A stretch of DNA of 64,000 bases from Candidatus Proelusimicrobium excrementi (GCA_934643455.1 CAKUBV010000001.1:62001-126000); one strand, 5' to 3'. Shown: positions 34,486-43,822, counted from the first letter of the stretch. The notes: generated by a model not told the origin, from the sequence alone. Translations and numbers: made by a program.

Positions 34486-35370
34486 ATGTCTTTTGTTTCG
34501 CCTTTACAGGCTTTGTGGGCGTCCGTTTTTATAACGGCGGTATACCCGGTGGCGGGCAAATTCGCCGTAGGTTACGTGTCGGCCCCGGCGATACTCGTAC
34601 TCGGCACTTTGGGAACAGTTCTTTTATATTTGCCGTGGCTGTTTAAAAATAATTTGTGGGGGGAGCTTTTCCGCAGAGATTTGATTATAAAATTCGCCGC
34701 GGTGGGCTTATTCGGCACGGCTTTGCCGTTTTTGCTGATTTTTATAGCCTTAAATTACACCACCCCGGCAAATTCGGCGATATTAAATCAGACGGAAGTG
34801 ATTTATTCCTTGTTCCTGTCGGCTTTGTTTTTGAAGGAATATCCTTCCCGCAGGCAGCTGACCGGTACGGCTTTGGTTGTTTGCGGCGTCGTAATGCTTT
34901 TGCTGGGGGAAGGCTTCAGCGTAAGGCTTAAAGGCGATTTGATAATTTTGGCGACGGTGTGGATGTTTCAGCTGTCGCATATAGCGGCAAAGAAGCTTCC
35001 GCGCGATACGCCCGACAGCCTTATAGTTTGTGCAAGGGCTTTATTCGGTTTTTTGTGGACTTTGCCCCTGGCCGCGGCTATGGCTTTTTTCGGGGTTTCT
35101 TTTTATTGCAAAGCCTCTTTAAGAAGCGCGCTTATATTGCTTTTTATAGCGGTTTTCAATAATCTTATAGGCAATATATTTTGGTATAAAGCCATAAGGA
35201 ATATGCCGCTGGCCAAAGCCACGGCGGTAATGCTGGCGTACCCGGTGTTTACTTATATTATTTCCGTTTGCGCCGGTTTTGACAAATTCAGTTTGATGCA
35301 GATTTTCGGCCTTGCGCTTGCTATGGGCGGGGCCTATATGGTAACAAATACTATCAGGAAGGAAAACTAA
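34486..35370 (+). CDS. EamA/DMT-superfamily permease
   Basis: 294 residues, ten predicted membrane helices in two halves, the standard EamA duplication. Typical features are ANSAILNQTEVIYSLFLSALFLKEYPS in the first half (quoted in part) and ATAVMLAYPVFTYIISV in the second. DMT permeases export amino acids, nucleosides or other small metabolites; the substrate cannot be told from sequence. Two bases separate it from the HAD gene. Confidence 0.85.
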   Translation: MSFVSPLQALWASVFITAVYPVAGKFAVGYVSAPAILVLGTLGTVLLYLPWLFKNNLWGELFRRDLIIKFAAVGLFGTALPFLLIFIALNYTTPANSAILNQTEVIYSLFLSALFLKEYPSRRQLTGTALVVCGVVMLLLGEGFSVRLKGDLIILATVWMFQLSHIAAKKLPRDTPDSLIVCARALFGFLWTLPLAAAMAFFGVSFYCKASLRSALILLFIAVFNNLIGNIFWYKAIRNMPLAKATAVMLAYPVFTYIISVCAGFDKFSLMQIFGLALAMGGAYMVTNTIRKEN

Positions 35371-35372
35371 AA

Positions 35373-36221
35373 ATGAAACTTGTACTCTTTGATATAGACG
35401 GTACCCTTTTAAACACCGGCGCGTTCGGCGTCAAATCTTTGGAGAAAGCCGCAGAAAATATTACCGGCAAGAAGCCTAAATACGATTTAGCTAAATTTAT
35501 AGGTATGTCTGATAAACATAACTTCGCTTATATGTATTCCTGCGCAGCCGGCAAAGCACCTTCGGCCAAACAGCTGGAAGCCGTCAAAGAGGAATATCTT
35601 TCCCTTCTGCCGTCGGAACTTGCCGCTCTTAAGAAAAACAAAAAATACAAAGCCGCTTCCGGCGTTGAAAAATTTATAAAAACCTTGTTGTCCTTCCCGG
35701 ATGTTAAATTGGCTTTGGCCACCGGCAATGTGGAAGAAGCGGCCAAAATAAAATTGGCTCCGGCGGGGCTTGATAAGTATTTTGTTACGGGCGGTTTCGG
35801 CTGGGACGGCGCGGAAAGGACGGAACTTTTAAAAGCGGCGGTAAAGCGCGCTTCAAAAACTTTTAAGCATAAATTTACTCCCGATGAAGTCTACGTTATA
35901 GGCGATACTCATTTGGACGTCGTCGCCGCCAAAGAAAACGGCTATCACAGCGCGGTGGTAAAAGAGGCCGGCTTGGCCGATAAAGAGCGTCTTTTAAGGG
36001 CCGCGGCCGAAGCGGAAGTCGATACTTTTAAAGACGAAGAACTGCTTTTGGTGTGGCTTGATTTGCGCCAGGATCCTAAAGGCGTCGAAAAAGGTTCTTA
36101 CATAATGCCCGCCAGCGCAATAGAACACGTATTCTTCAGCCGCACCGGCATTGACGAACAAAGATTAAAAATGTTCAGAATAAAAAAATATTCCGATTTG
36201 GAGTCTGGCAAAATATGGTAA
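35373..36221 (+). CDS. HAD-superfamily hydrolase (phosphoglycolate phosphatase-like)
   Basis: 282 residues. Motif I is LVLFDIDGTLL at the very start (catalytic Asp pair). A helical C1 cap follows (about 20-100), motif II is ALATGN, and motif IV is VYVIGDTHLDVVAAKENGY. The last 70 residues extend beyond a typical Gph-like protein and are helical. It should dephosphorylate a small metabolite in the cytoplasm. The cyclodeaminase-like gene starts inside its last codons. Confidence 0.85.
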   Translation: MKLVLFDIDGTLLNTGAFGVKSLEKAAENITGKKPKYDLAKFIGMSDKHNFAYMYSCAAGKAPSAKQLEAVKEEYLSLLPSELAALKKNKKYKAASGVEKFIKTLLSFPDVKLALATGNVEEAAKIKLAPAGLDKYFVTGGFGWDGAERTELLKAAVKRASKTFKHKFTPDEVYVIGDTHLDVVAAKENGYHSAVVKEAGLADKERLLRAAAEAEVDTFKDEELLLVWLDLRQDPKGVEKGSYIMPASAIEHVFFSRTGIDEQRLKMFRIKKYSDLESGKIW

Positions 36222-36799
36222 ATTGGCAAAATGGGGCTGAAAGTTTTATCGACGCCGTTTCTTCCGGCAGCGCTACGCCGGGCGGCGGGGCCGTGGGCGC
36301 TTTTGCGGCGGCTAACGGCTGCGCTTTGGCGATGATGTCCGTTTCCGTTACCATGAAAATGAAATCAACGGATGCGGAAACCAAAAAAATTATGAATGAA
36401 GTTTTGGACGAATTTATTATTCTGCGCGACGAGCTAAAAGAATGCTACATAAACGACGCCAAAGCTTACGAGGAATATCTCAGCGCAAAAAAACTGCCGG
36501 CGGCCAGCAAAGAGCGCGCGGAATATCTTAAAGAGGCCCTCGCGGCTTGCGCCAAAGTTCCTTTGGATACGGCTTTAAAAGCCGTAAAAACTTTGCAGAT
36601 GACCGACGAAGTCGAACCCAGAATTTCGCCTGTAATAAAATCGGACGTAATCTGCGCCCGCATAATGCTTAAAGCGGCGATAGCCTGCAGCGTGGAAAAC
36701 ATAAAAGCCAATTTGCCTTTTATAAAGGACGAAGCTCTGATAAAGGAACTGGAGGAAAATATCCGTTTCCTGCAAACTTTTTGTAATCCGGCCTTATAA
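36215..36799 (+). CDS. Cyclodeaminase/cyclohydrolase-family protein (FchA-like)
   Basis: 194 residues, the whole FTCD_C domain and nothing else. The signature SSGSATPGGGAVGAFAAANG at residues 16-35 is the folate-binding loop of formimidoyl-THF cyclodeaminases and FchA-type methenyl-THF cyclohydrolases; four long helices follow. It probably acts in one-carbon metabolism as a stand-alone enzyme, since no formiminotransferase domain is fused. It overlaps the HAD gene by 7 bp. A GC hairpin follows. Confidence 0.82.
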   Translation: MVNWQNGAESFIDAVSSGSATPGGGAVGAFAAANGCALAMMSVSVTMKMKSTDAETKKIMNEVLDEFIILRDELKECYINDAKAYEEYLSAKKLPAASKERAEYLKEALAACAKVPLDTALKAVKTLQMTDEVEPRISPVIKSDVICARIMLKAAIACSVENIKANLPFIKDEALIKELEENIRFLQTFCNPAL

Positions 36800-36812
36800 A
36801 AAAAGGCCGGTT
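36788..36812 (+). terminator. Probable terminator, weak T tract
   Basis: CCGGCCTT (36788-36795) pairs with AAGGCCGG (36803-36810); only two T's follow. The stem overlaps the stop codon region of the FchA-like gene. Termination may be partial. Confidence 0.5.
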
Positions 36813-36830
36813 CTGGTATATAATATATAT

Positions 36831-38429
36831 ATGAAAGAAGAAATCACCGTCAAACCTTTCAACGCCGAAGAGGCCGTCTTGAATATTTTGCCCAAGGCGG
36901 GGCAGCCGGAAGCCGGCTTTCTTGCGCTTAGATTTAAAACGGAAGAAGAAGTTTCCGCCATGGCAAAATCCGCGGAGGAAATCCGCCGCGATATTCTTTT
37001 GCCTGAAGGCATAGACGGCGATTATATTATAGCCAAAGTTTTACTTAATGAAATTTCACTTAGAGCGGCCCAAATCCGGGTGGAAATTCTGCTTTCCGCC
37101 CGCGCGGCGGCGGAGCTTTGCTCAAAGCTTGTTTTAGACGGTAAATATTTTAAACTTTTGCTTAACGCTTACGCCTCGCCCGCTTCCGAAAAAACTTTTA
37201 TCAAACGGTGGGGGGAACTTTCGGCCTCTTTTGAAGGCGAAGTCGATTTTAATTCCAAGGAAGCTTCAAAAATAGTTGACGCTTTGCTGGAAGAGGCTTC
37301 AAAGCTGGAAGAGCTTTCCCCTAAGATAATTGAGGAAAACGAAGCTTTTATCGAAGAACTTTCAAAAAATAAAAAGCTTTCTCAGTCTATGGCGGCGCGC
37401 CTTGCGGATTATTACGTAAAACCTTGTGCAAAAGCGTTAAAGCCTGCTTTTGAAAACATTTTAAAAGAAATTCAGGCGGCGGAAGCTTCTTTTGCTTTGG
37501 CTTATGATTTTGCCGCACGCGTTTTACTGCTTAATCTTACCGCGGAAGAAGCCGCTTCGGCCGCGGTTTTGTCAAAGGAAATAAAATATAATGTCCTTCC
37601 CGAGGACTTGCAGTTCCTTGCTCTTAAATATCTTAAACTAAAAACACCCAAGGAAATCGCGGACACTTTGGAAGCAGTTTTAAAAAGGCTTCCTTATGCG
37701 GACTTTCAGGAGGAGAACCTCTCTTTGGCGTTTAAAGTAATGACGGACGCCTGCGGGGATACTTTGCTTAAGGCGGAAAGGGAAGCTTCGTACAACCGCG
37801 GCAAAAAATTATTTTTGCGCAGTGTGGCTTCCAACAAACATTTTAACGGATATGAAGATTTGCTTACATCCGCTTTCTACGGCAAAACCGATAAGGACGG
37901 CGTTGAGGAAAGATTTATTTCCGTTCTTAGAAATTTGCCGCACAATAAAGATATTTACGAAAACGCCGATATAGCTGTAAAAGTTCTTTTGGGCAAACTG
38001 CCCGAGGCCGACGCCGAAACGCAAGCCCTTTTCAGGAAGGAAAATAAAGTTCTTTACAGTGCCGGCAGTCTTGAAAGCGAAGCGGTTGAAAGCTACTTGG
38101 GCACCAAAGACCGCGCCGAAGTTCTGCGTTTTTTAAGGGAGCGTCTTTCCGCTTATGAGTTTTGGAAGTCCGACGATGCAAAATACGGCTTTGCGCTGAG
38201 TTTGCTTGTCGGCGAACTTAACGGCAATATAACGCCCTTTGCGGCTTCTTTGGGGCTGGATATGCTCCAAAAGAATTGGCCTGAAGCGAGCATAGACCTT
38301 GTTTTAAAAGCTTTGCCGGCCCATACTAATTTTACTAAGCAAAGCATACTATCCGCTTATGAAAAGTTCTATTTGGTTTCATCGGATCACGAAGACGCCG
38401 CCAAACGCGTATCAAATATGCTCCAGTAA
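36831..38429 (+). CDS. Large helical cytoplasmic protein of unknown function
   Basis: 532 residues, no signal peptide or membrane segment, almost entirely helical and rich in Ala, Glu, Leu and Lys. An N-terminal region with ILLPEGIDGDYIIAKVLLNE leads into helix-pair repeats (LLNLTAEEAASAAVLSKEI, LPEDLQFLALKYLKLKTP) that could be a degenerate solenoid. I recognise no family. It stands between the folate gene and the GYF-type gene without overlap. Confidence 0.7.
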   Translation: MKEEITVKPFNAEEAVLNILPKAGQPEAGFLALRFKTEEEVSAMAKSAEEIRRDILLPEGIDGDYIIAKVLLNEISLRAAQIRVEILLSARAAAELCSKLVLDGKYFKLLLNAYASPASEKTFIKRWGELSASFEGEVDFNSKEASKIVDALLEEASKLEELSPKIIEENEAFIEELSKNKKLSQSMAARLADYYVKPCAKALKPAFENILKEIQAAEASFALAYDFAARVLLLNLTAEEAASAAVLSKEIKYNVLPEDLQFLALKYLKLKTPKEIADTLEAVLKRLPYADFQEENLSLAFKVMTDACGDTLLKAEREASYNRGKKLFLRSVASNKHFNGYEDLLTSAFYGKTDKDGVEERFISVLRNLPHNKDIYENADIAVKVLLGKLPEADAETQALFRKENKVLYSAGSLESEAVESYLGTKDRAEVLRFLRERLSAYEFWKSDDAKYGFALSLLVGELNGNITPFAASLGLDMLQKNWPEASIDLVLKALPAHTNFTKQSILSAYEKFYLVSSDHEDAAKRVSNMLQ

Positions 38430-38531
38430 TTTTATCGGCGTTTTGCGTCCGGCGGATTGTATATAGACACATTTTATTGATAATTTGCTAAACTGTTTTT
38501 TAGAGGGAATTTTAATATATCAGAGGGAAAA

Positions 38532-40871
38532 ATGAAATATTGGGTATATCTTAACGAGCAAGTGTTGCCGCAGCCTTACGAAGCGGCGGAATTGTCATCT
38601 ATTCCGGGGTTTAACGAACAGACGTTAATCTGCCCCGAAGTTGCTCCTGCCGGCGAAGAACAGCAATGGTCTGCCGCGGGGGAACTGATTAATTACTCCG
38701 CTCCTCAGCCTGCCGCGCCGGAAGAGGCTGATTATTCCGTTCCGGCCGACTCCGCCGAGCCGCAGGATGTTTATGACGCTTCCGCGGAATATACTCCCGA
38801 GCCTTTGCCGGATTCTTACGGCAGGGAGGAAGCCGCTCCCGTCGAGCAGAGCTCTTCCAGAGAGCAAATTTTACTTGATAAATTAGAATACCTTATTAAT
38901 GAAGTCGCCGGCCTTAAAAAAGACATAGCCGTCATTCACGAACAGCAGGCCGCCGCAATGACTATGTACTCCGCCGCGCCTGCCGCTTCCGAGCCGGCAA
39001 AAAAAGACGGCCCGATAGTTAAAGACGCCGAGGCTTTAAAAGCTTTTCAGGCGGCCCCTCTTATTCCCATGAACGAAGGCGATATCCCCGAAGAACCTAT
39101 TGAGGAAAAGGACTCTTCTTCCGGGGAAAAAAACGGGGAACCGGTTGTTATAAAGGCTTCCGCCGACGATAACTTGCCCAAAGACGTCTCCAATAACGAT
39201 GATATATTGGAATCGGCCATAGAGAATACCATAAGAATGAAAACCGTCCCGGAAAATGCCGCCAGGCAGGTTGCTTTTGATTTGGCCGCCAAGAAAACCA
39301 TTGAAATAGCCTCAAAAGAAGAAGAAAAGAAAGAAGAGCCCAAAGAGGAAGAAAAACCTGTGGAAGAAGAACTCCCCGCTTTGAAACTTGCCGAAGAAGA
39401 ACCTGAGGAAAAAGTCGAAGCCCCCAAGGAAGAATCTTCCGAATCTGAAATATTGGAAGTCTCCGCCGTCGGAAATAAGGAAGAAGAAGCGATTTTAAAA
39501 ACTTTCGCGGAAGAAAAGAAAGAAGAAGAAAAAAAGAACGAAGCCGCCGACAGAGAATTTCAGAAAATTGAAAACGATTTGCAAAAGGACATCAACGAAA
39601 TAGCCGAACCCGTGGAAGAGCCCGCGTCGGAACCCGTTTTTGAGAAAGTTCCGCAAGAGGCGGCTTCAAACGTGCAAGAACCGGCCTATGAAATGGAAGA
39701 GCCAGCCTTAGAGCCGGCTTTACCCGTTGAAGAGCCGGCCCCTGTCGCCGAGCCCGAAGAACCTGCCCCGGCAATTGAACCCGAAGAACCCTCGGCGGAG
39801 CAGCAGCCTGCCGAACAGCCGGCCCCGGTGCAAGAAGAAGCCCCGGCCCAAGGCGAGATGAGCGCGCTTGACGCTCTCACGATGCCGCCTTCAGGGCAGG
39901 CCGCGCAGGAACAGCAGGGCACCGCCCAGGTTGAAAGCGTGGATGACAAGTTCCTTAAAACTTTTACCAGCAGTATTGAAGAGGTCTTTTTGGATCAGCC
40001 CACTTCAATTATTTCCGACTACGTTCCGCCTACTATAAGCGCGGATAATCCTTTGTATGACGAAAATGACGCTCCCCAAATGCCTGCGGCTCAACCTCAG
40101 CAGGAGGCTCAGGCCGGCATGGCTGATTTAACCGCTCATCCGGCTGATGACGTCCGCCAGGTAAAACGCATTAAGCCTGCGGCTATTAAGACTGTTCCTA
40201 TGGTTGCCGCCGGCGATCCTATCGGTGCGGACTACAATACCCCCAATATTGAGGAAGCCGTAACGGAACTGCGCACTCAGTCTTCTTTGGTGAAAGGGCT
40301 TAAATCATTTGCACTTATGATGGTTTTGCTGTGCGCCGTACTCGGCTTCGTGGCTGTATTGGCGACTATGGGCATTTTGTCCAAAGACGTCAGCCCGATA
40401 CATTATATAATTGATAAAGTTTCCGGCCCCGGCGTTGAAGAAACCCCGGATTTACAGGCTCCCGCCGCCGGCGAAGAAGCAACTGAGCCCGAAGAAGACC
40501 CTGCCAAATTAATGGCTGATAATATAATCCGTACGGTAAAGAATTATACTTTTGCCGATGCCTCCACTCTTGAAGATAAGATTAGGGCCGCACACAGAAA
40601 TAATGCGGACCTTATCCAATGGAGCGCGGAACCGGCGGTTGATCCGGCTTATTACTCTATAGCTGTAAAACTTCCGCCAAATAATGAGGGATACAGCCTT
40701 ACGTATCGTTTCAACTATAATACCTCAGACGGAGCTTTGACGCCGACGACTTCGGAATCAAATAATATAATGGCTTACACCGTCCCGGCCGCGCAGGCGG
40801 TTCCTGTTCAGGCCCCTGCGGCCCAACAGAGAGGCGGCTCCCCAAGACCTATTTCGGCGAGGGGCAGATAA
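38532..40871 (+). CDS. GYF_2-like, Glu/Pro-rich single-pass membrane protein
   Basis: 779 residues. Residues 1-55 resemble a GYF_2 domain (KYWVYLNEQVLPQPYEAAEL ... WSAAGELI). About 530 residues of Glu/Pro/Ala-rich low-complexity sequence follow, with PEEP-like and EEK repeats and a short coiled coil near 115-140. One membrane helix lies at about 591-617 (FALMMVLLCAVLGFVAVLA), and the last 160 residues would be periplasmic and folded. GYF_2 domains bind proline-rich peptides; the long linker could be a tether. AGAGGG lies before the ATG, with a perfect terminator after. Confidence 0.75.
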   Translation: MKYWVYLNEQVLPQPYEAAELSSIPGFNEQTLICPEVAPAGEEQQWSAAGELINYSAPQPAAPEEADYSVPADSAEPQDVYDASAEYTPEPLPDSYGREEAAPVEQSSSREQILLDKLEYLINEVAGLKKDIAVIHEQQAAAMTMYSAAPAASEPAKKDGPIVKDAEALKAFQAAPLIPMNEGDIPEEPIEEKDSSSGEKNGEPVVIKASADDNLPKDVSNNDDILESAIENTIRMKTVPENAARQVAFDLAAKKTIEIASKEEEKKEEPKEEEKPVEEELPALKLAEEEPEEKVEAPKEESSESEILEVSAVGNKEEEAILKTFAEEKKEEEKKNEAADREFQKIENDLQKDINEIAEPVEEPASEPVFEKVPQEAASNVQEPAYEMEEPALEPALPVEEPAPVAEPEEPAPAIEPEEPSAEQQPAEQPAPVQEEAPAQGEMSALDALTMPPSGQAAQEQQGTAQVESVDDKFLKTFTSSIEEVFLDQPTSIISDYVPPTISADNPLYDENDAPQMPAAQPQQEAQAGMADLTAHPADDVRQVKRIKPAAIKTVPMVAAGDPIGADYNTPNIEEAVTELRTQSSLVKGLKSFALMMVLLCAVLGFVAVLATMGILSKDVSPIHYIIDKVSGPGVEETPDLQAPAAGEEATEPEEDPAKLMADNIIRTVKNYTFADASTLEDKIRAAHRNNADLIQWSAEPAVDPAYYSIAVKLPPNNEGYSLTYRFNYNTSDGALTPTTSESNNIMAYTVPAAQAVPVQAPAAQQRGGSPRPISARGR

Positions 40872-40875
40872 ATTT

Positions 40876-40900
40876 AGGCCGGCGAAAGCCGGCCTTTTTT
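40876..40900 (+). terminator. Rho-independent terminator with GAAA tetraloop
   Basis: AGGCCGGC (40876-40883), GAAA, GCCGGCCT (40888-40895), then T's. A separate palindrome AATAGGCCT-AA-AGGCCTATT lies at 40922-40941 with no assigned role. Confidence 0.92.
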
Positions 40901-41031
40901 ATTTTATTCCGTCTTGCTGAAAATAGGCCTAAAGGCCTATTAAGAGATAGGGCCAAAGAACCTTGAAGAAGGCGGAATAGTTTTTTAAAATAAGAATGAA
41001 GGAAGAAAATATTTGGAGGGAAGAGGAAACC

Positions 41032-42039
41032 ATGTTAAAGAAACTTTTAGTGGGATTAATATCATTAAATATATGTTTTTCAAGTTTGGCGTATGCACAA
41101 TACCAGCCGGTGGATGAGTTAAGCCCCGAAGAAGTGGAAATGTATATGTCAAGCGTAGAGAAGAAGGAGAAAGGGCTTCCTACGGCTGTGAAATGGGCCG
41201 GCGGAACGGCTGCATTACTGGGTACGGCTTATATGACTAGGAAAATAATCAAGCATTATGATATTAAAATTAGCAGTTATGTAGTAGGGACTATGGATCC
41301 TAAGGCATATGAGGTTGTGATGCGTCATGCTGAGAAAAAAGCGACGAGTTCCGCAGCAAAAAAAGCAATTAAAGGGGAAATGTTATCCGAAAGCGCTGCT
41401 ATGAAGGAATATTTAGCTAAGCAAAAACGTATTGGTAAACTTAAAAAAATTTCCAAGGCAAATTATTGGAAAGCCACCAAATCGATGTATGTAGGTAATT
41501 GGAGTCTTGCTCAAAAATATATGAAAAAGTATGGACGTGCGCAAGATTTGATAAAAGCTTTGAACACGCCGTTTAAGAAAGGGCAAACGATGTTAGTATT
41601 ATCAAAGAGAGGCAAAGTTTTGGGGCAATTAAATTGGACAAAAGCAAAAAGAATTGGCTGGGCAGCTTTGGTCGTCTATTGCGCATATAATATTTTCTTT
41701 GGAGATAATAACAAGGAAGAAACGGCCATAAGCAATAACAGAATGCAGCTTGAGAGAGAAATCAGGAAAGTAATGAGAGAAGATGTGGATGAAATAGCGA
41801 TGTTCATAATTAATTTGCCCGAGGACCAACAACAAGTTGCGTATGGGATATTATCAGAGAATCCGGCTCTATTTAACGTGGTAAAGAAACAGATAGAAGA
41901 AGCGTACAGCGTTGACAATATTCAAGCTACGAAAGAATATTATGAGGCGGTAGAAAGCTCAGAATATACGGACGAATTGAATAGCAGCATAACTGATACG
42001 TTGAACAGCGGCGGCTGGAACTGGGAGTTAGGATTTTAA
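41032..42039 (+). CDS. Exported protein of unknown function, AT-richer than neighbours
   Basis: 335 residues from the ATG at 41032, which has AGAGG 5 nt upstream; an ATG 36 bases earlier would place charged residues before the signal peptide. The signal peptide is MLKKLLVGLISLNICFSSLA (cleavage before YAQ or after AYA). The mature part is basic and helical, with one hydrophobic segment (GWAALVVYCAYNIFFG, about residues 209-224) and an acidic C-terminus. I recognise no family. Third codon positions are visibly richer in A/T than in the genes to the left, and the locus L2 repeats start just downstream. Confidence 0.7.
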   Translation: MLKKLLVGLISLNICFSSLAYAQYQPVDELSPEEVEMYMSSVEKKEKGLPTAVKWAGGTAALLGTAYMTRKIIKHYDIKISSYVVGTMDPKAYEVVMRHAEKKATSSAAKKAIKGEMLSESAAMKEYLAKQKRIGKLKKISKANYWKATKSMYVGNWSLAQKYMKKYGRAQDLIKALNTPFKKGQTMLVLSKRGKVLGQLNWTKAKRIGWAALVVYCAYNIFFGDNNKEETAISNNRMQLEREIRKVMREDVDEIAMFIINLPEDQQQVAYGILSENPALFNVVKKQIEEAYSVDNIQATKEYYEAVESSEYTDELNSSITDTLNSGGWNWELGF

Positions 42040-42065
42040 GAATTAGGGAAAAGAGTAGGATTTAG

Positions 42066-42095
42066 CCCCCGGCGAGAGCCGGGGGTTTTTGTTTT
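42066..42095 (+). terminator. Rho-independent terminator
   Basis: CCCCCGGC (42066-42073), GAGA loop, GCCGGGGG (42078-42085), then TTTTTGTTTT. Confidence 0.92.
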
Positions 42096-42119
42096 GTAGT
42101 ATTTAGACGTTTTGTGGAT

Positions 42120-42545
42120 ATTTTAACTCGCGTGTTGATAAATTCTCGCGGCTAGCACTTTGCCGCTTTTGGGCGGCTTTTAATTTTTTCCTTGCTTGGG
42201 TACTGCGCGCCCTTTGGACGCATTATATAGGTTAAGCAAAGCCTTATAATACGCCTTGCGTTGGTCTTAAAAACTGACAATGCAAGGCACAAAAAATGCA
42301 GTAAGGCAAGGGCCTTACAAGTTTTTTTAACGAAGCAGAGGCGTTTTTAAGCCCAACCCTGCGGGCCGCGCCGCTTTTTGAGAGTATTTATATTTTTTTC
42401 GCTCCGGCTGTGTATAACAGCCGTTCACGAAAAGAACTATAAATATTCTTAAAAAAATCAGAGCGGCGCAAGGTGCAGTATAAGGCTTTGTTTAACCTTA
42501 ATACCGCGCTCGTAATAAAATTAAAATCCGCCCTAAAATCAACAA
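42120..42545. repeat. Large nested palindrome (repeat family copy C, locus L2)
   Basis: Begins with one left module of the repeat family (TTTTAACTCGCGTG ... CGGCTAGCAC). Nested inverted arms follow: outer 42171-42190 with 42513-42533, middle 42221-42260 with 42467-42509 (about 40 nt, mostly complementary), inner 42368-42401 with 42428-42469, and a perfect CGGCTGT/ACAGCCG tip hairpin at 42405-42423. The whole element is about 360 bp and holds no plausible gene. Confidence 0.8.
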
Positions 42546-42569
42546 AGCATGCTACTGATATACTCGCAT

Positions 42570-42870
42570 AGTTTTACTCGGTCTAAGTTGTGCACTCGTA
42601 TACTTTTACTCGCGTGATATTGCGTTCTCACGGCTAGCAAGCTTACGTATTTGGCTTGATTTCTTTTGACTCGTGTCAAGTTTCACGCTCACGGCTAACA
42701 CTTTTCCATATTTGGCCGTCTTTGCGTTTTTTCGTCAGTCGGATACTGTGCCGCCTTCAGCGGCATCATGCTTAGTATACCTTCATCCTCAAAAACACAA
42801 ATCCCGCTCAAATCTGAAAAACCACGCCGCTTAAATTCTCCCACGCTGAAAAATTTTACTCTTTCAGTCT
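42570..42870. repeat. Compound palindromic repeat, copy D (locus L2)
   Basis: Tandem left modules (ACTCGGTCTAAGTTGTGC, ACTCGCGTGATATTGCG, GGCTAGCAAGCTTACG...TATTTGG) lead to arms 42710-42731 and 42791-42813. These pair although their sequence (GTCTTTGCGTTTTT class) differs from copies B, E and F. The centre has GCCGC-CTTCA-GCGGC, and the tail is CTGAAAAACCACGC. Confidence 0.8.
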
Positions 42871-42989
42871 TGTTGATTTATCCCTGACTTTTCCAATATA
42901 TTTACTCTTTTTTTAAAACTTTCTTCTATATATTTCTATATCTATACATATTTGGTCGTAAAATGGCTCCATAACTTTTTTATCAATTA

Positions 42990-43056
42990 ATGTAGGTCAG
43001 GTTTTACCTGACGTTAAAAAGAAGTTTACATTTGTCGGGCATAGCCCGACCTACAT
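42990..43056. repeat. 67-bp palindromic element with inverted ends (MITE/REP-like)
   Basis: Ends ATGTAGGTC (42990-42998) and GACCTACAT (43048-43056) are inverted. Inside are two hairpins, TCAGG-TTTTA-CCTGA and TCGGGC-ATA-GCCCGA. A second copy at 57105-57167 lacks the last bases. Confidence 0.75.
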
Positions 43057-43144
43057 ATATGTATTAATTCTCTTTTTAATATTCTTTTTCCCATTCTTTG
43101 CGCCGTGTCGTACGTCGGAGCGTTTACTTAAAATCATGAAACAG

Positions 43145-43170
43145 TTGACTTGTTTTTTTTTTGATAAATT
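43145..43170 (+). promoter_or_regulatory. Promoter-like box with poly-T spacer, L2 copy
   Basis: TTGACT (43145-43150), a spacer containing ten consecutive T's (43153-43162), then TGATAAATT with a -10-like TAAATT (43165-43170). The spacer here is only 14 bp, against 16 and 17 bp in L3 and L4. The AAACAGTTGACT...GATAAATTT block is shared by the three intact loci. Confidence 0.5.
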
Positions 43171-43180
43171 TTCCTCATAA

Positions 43181-43240
43181 ATCGGCCCGCTAAATATAAG
43201 ACATCTTTGTTCCCGCTCAGGTTGGTTTAAACGGGCCGAT
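43181..43240 (+). promoter_or_regulatory. 5' UTR stem of locus L2
   Basis: ATCGGCCCG (43181-43189) is perfectly complementary to CGGGCCGAT (43232-43240). The stem lies between the poly-T promoter box and the ribosome binding site GGAGAGG. The other two loci have a stem in the same place with different sequence. Confidence 0.6.
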
Positions 43241-43263
43241 TAACTATAAAGGAGAGGAAAAAG

Positions 43264-43815
43264 ATGTCAAAAAATAAAACGGTTAGAAATATATTTTTTG
43301 CAATATTTTGTTTTTTCGCTTGCGTAAGTTTAGGATACGCAGAAAGCTGTTCTTCAAAAGGTCAGGTTCAATATAAATATACCGCAAGCGGCTGCAGCTA
43401 TACTACTCAGACAAGAACCTGCTGTTCAAACGGTTCTTGGAGCGCATGGAATAAGCCGTGCCCCGTGGCCGAGTGTAAGAACGGAGAAACAAAAGAGTGC
43501 GGAAGCGGAAAGTGCGGACAAAAGACTTGTGTAAACGGACGTTGGAGCGCGTGCGCAACCATACCGAATATGCTTGGTCCTGCCGCATCTAATCATGACG
43601 CATATTGCACTACCGGCGGACATAATGTTTGGTGCGGTCCTTATATATGGATTGAATCCTTGAAGTGTTGCGGGTTTAGCTCCGGTACTTCGTTTGTGGA
43701 TACATCAAAATGTACGGATAGCGATTGTTGCCTTAAAGCCGAAAATCTTTATCCAAATACAAATTATGGACGGCAGGATTGGTCGGATAACGGCGCGGTG
43801 GAATACATAAATTAA
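43264..43815 (+). CDS. Secreted Cys-rich protein, locus L2
   Basis: 183 residues, 22 cysteines. The signal peptide covers about 1-26 (MSKNKTVRNIFFAIFCFFAC, ending LGYA). A 37-residue domain follows, with the pattern C-x(4)-VQYK ... C-x(5-7)-RTCCSxGxWSxWxxxC, shared with the L3 and L4 proteins. A second Cys-Trp unit is KNGETKECGSGKCGQKTC ... WSAC. The C-terminal 80 residues are unique to this member. The product is probably disulfide-bonded and extracellular; the pattern recalls thrombospondin-type or myxobacterial Cys-Trp motifs. Function is unknown. GGAGAGG lies before the ATG. Confidence 0.8.
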   Translation: MSKNKTVRNIFFAIFCFFACVSLGYAESCSSKGQVQYKYTASGCSYTTQTRTCCSNGSWSAWNKPCPVAECKNGETKECGSGKCGQKTCVNGRWSACATIPNMLGPAASNHDAYCTTGGHNVWCGPYIWIESLKCCGFSSGTSFVDTSKCTDSDCCLKAENLYPNTNYGRQDWSDNGAVEYIN

Positions 43816-43822
43816 TATTTCA

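Noticed and set aside
42180..42540. Coding gene inside the large palindrome
   Set aside because: No open frame with a start and ribosome binding site; frames are broken and the sequence is explained by pairing arms.
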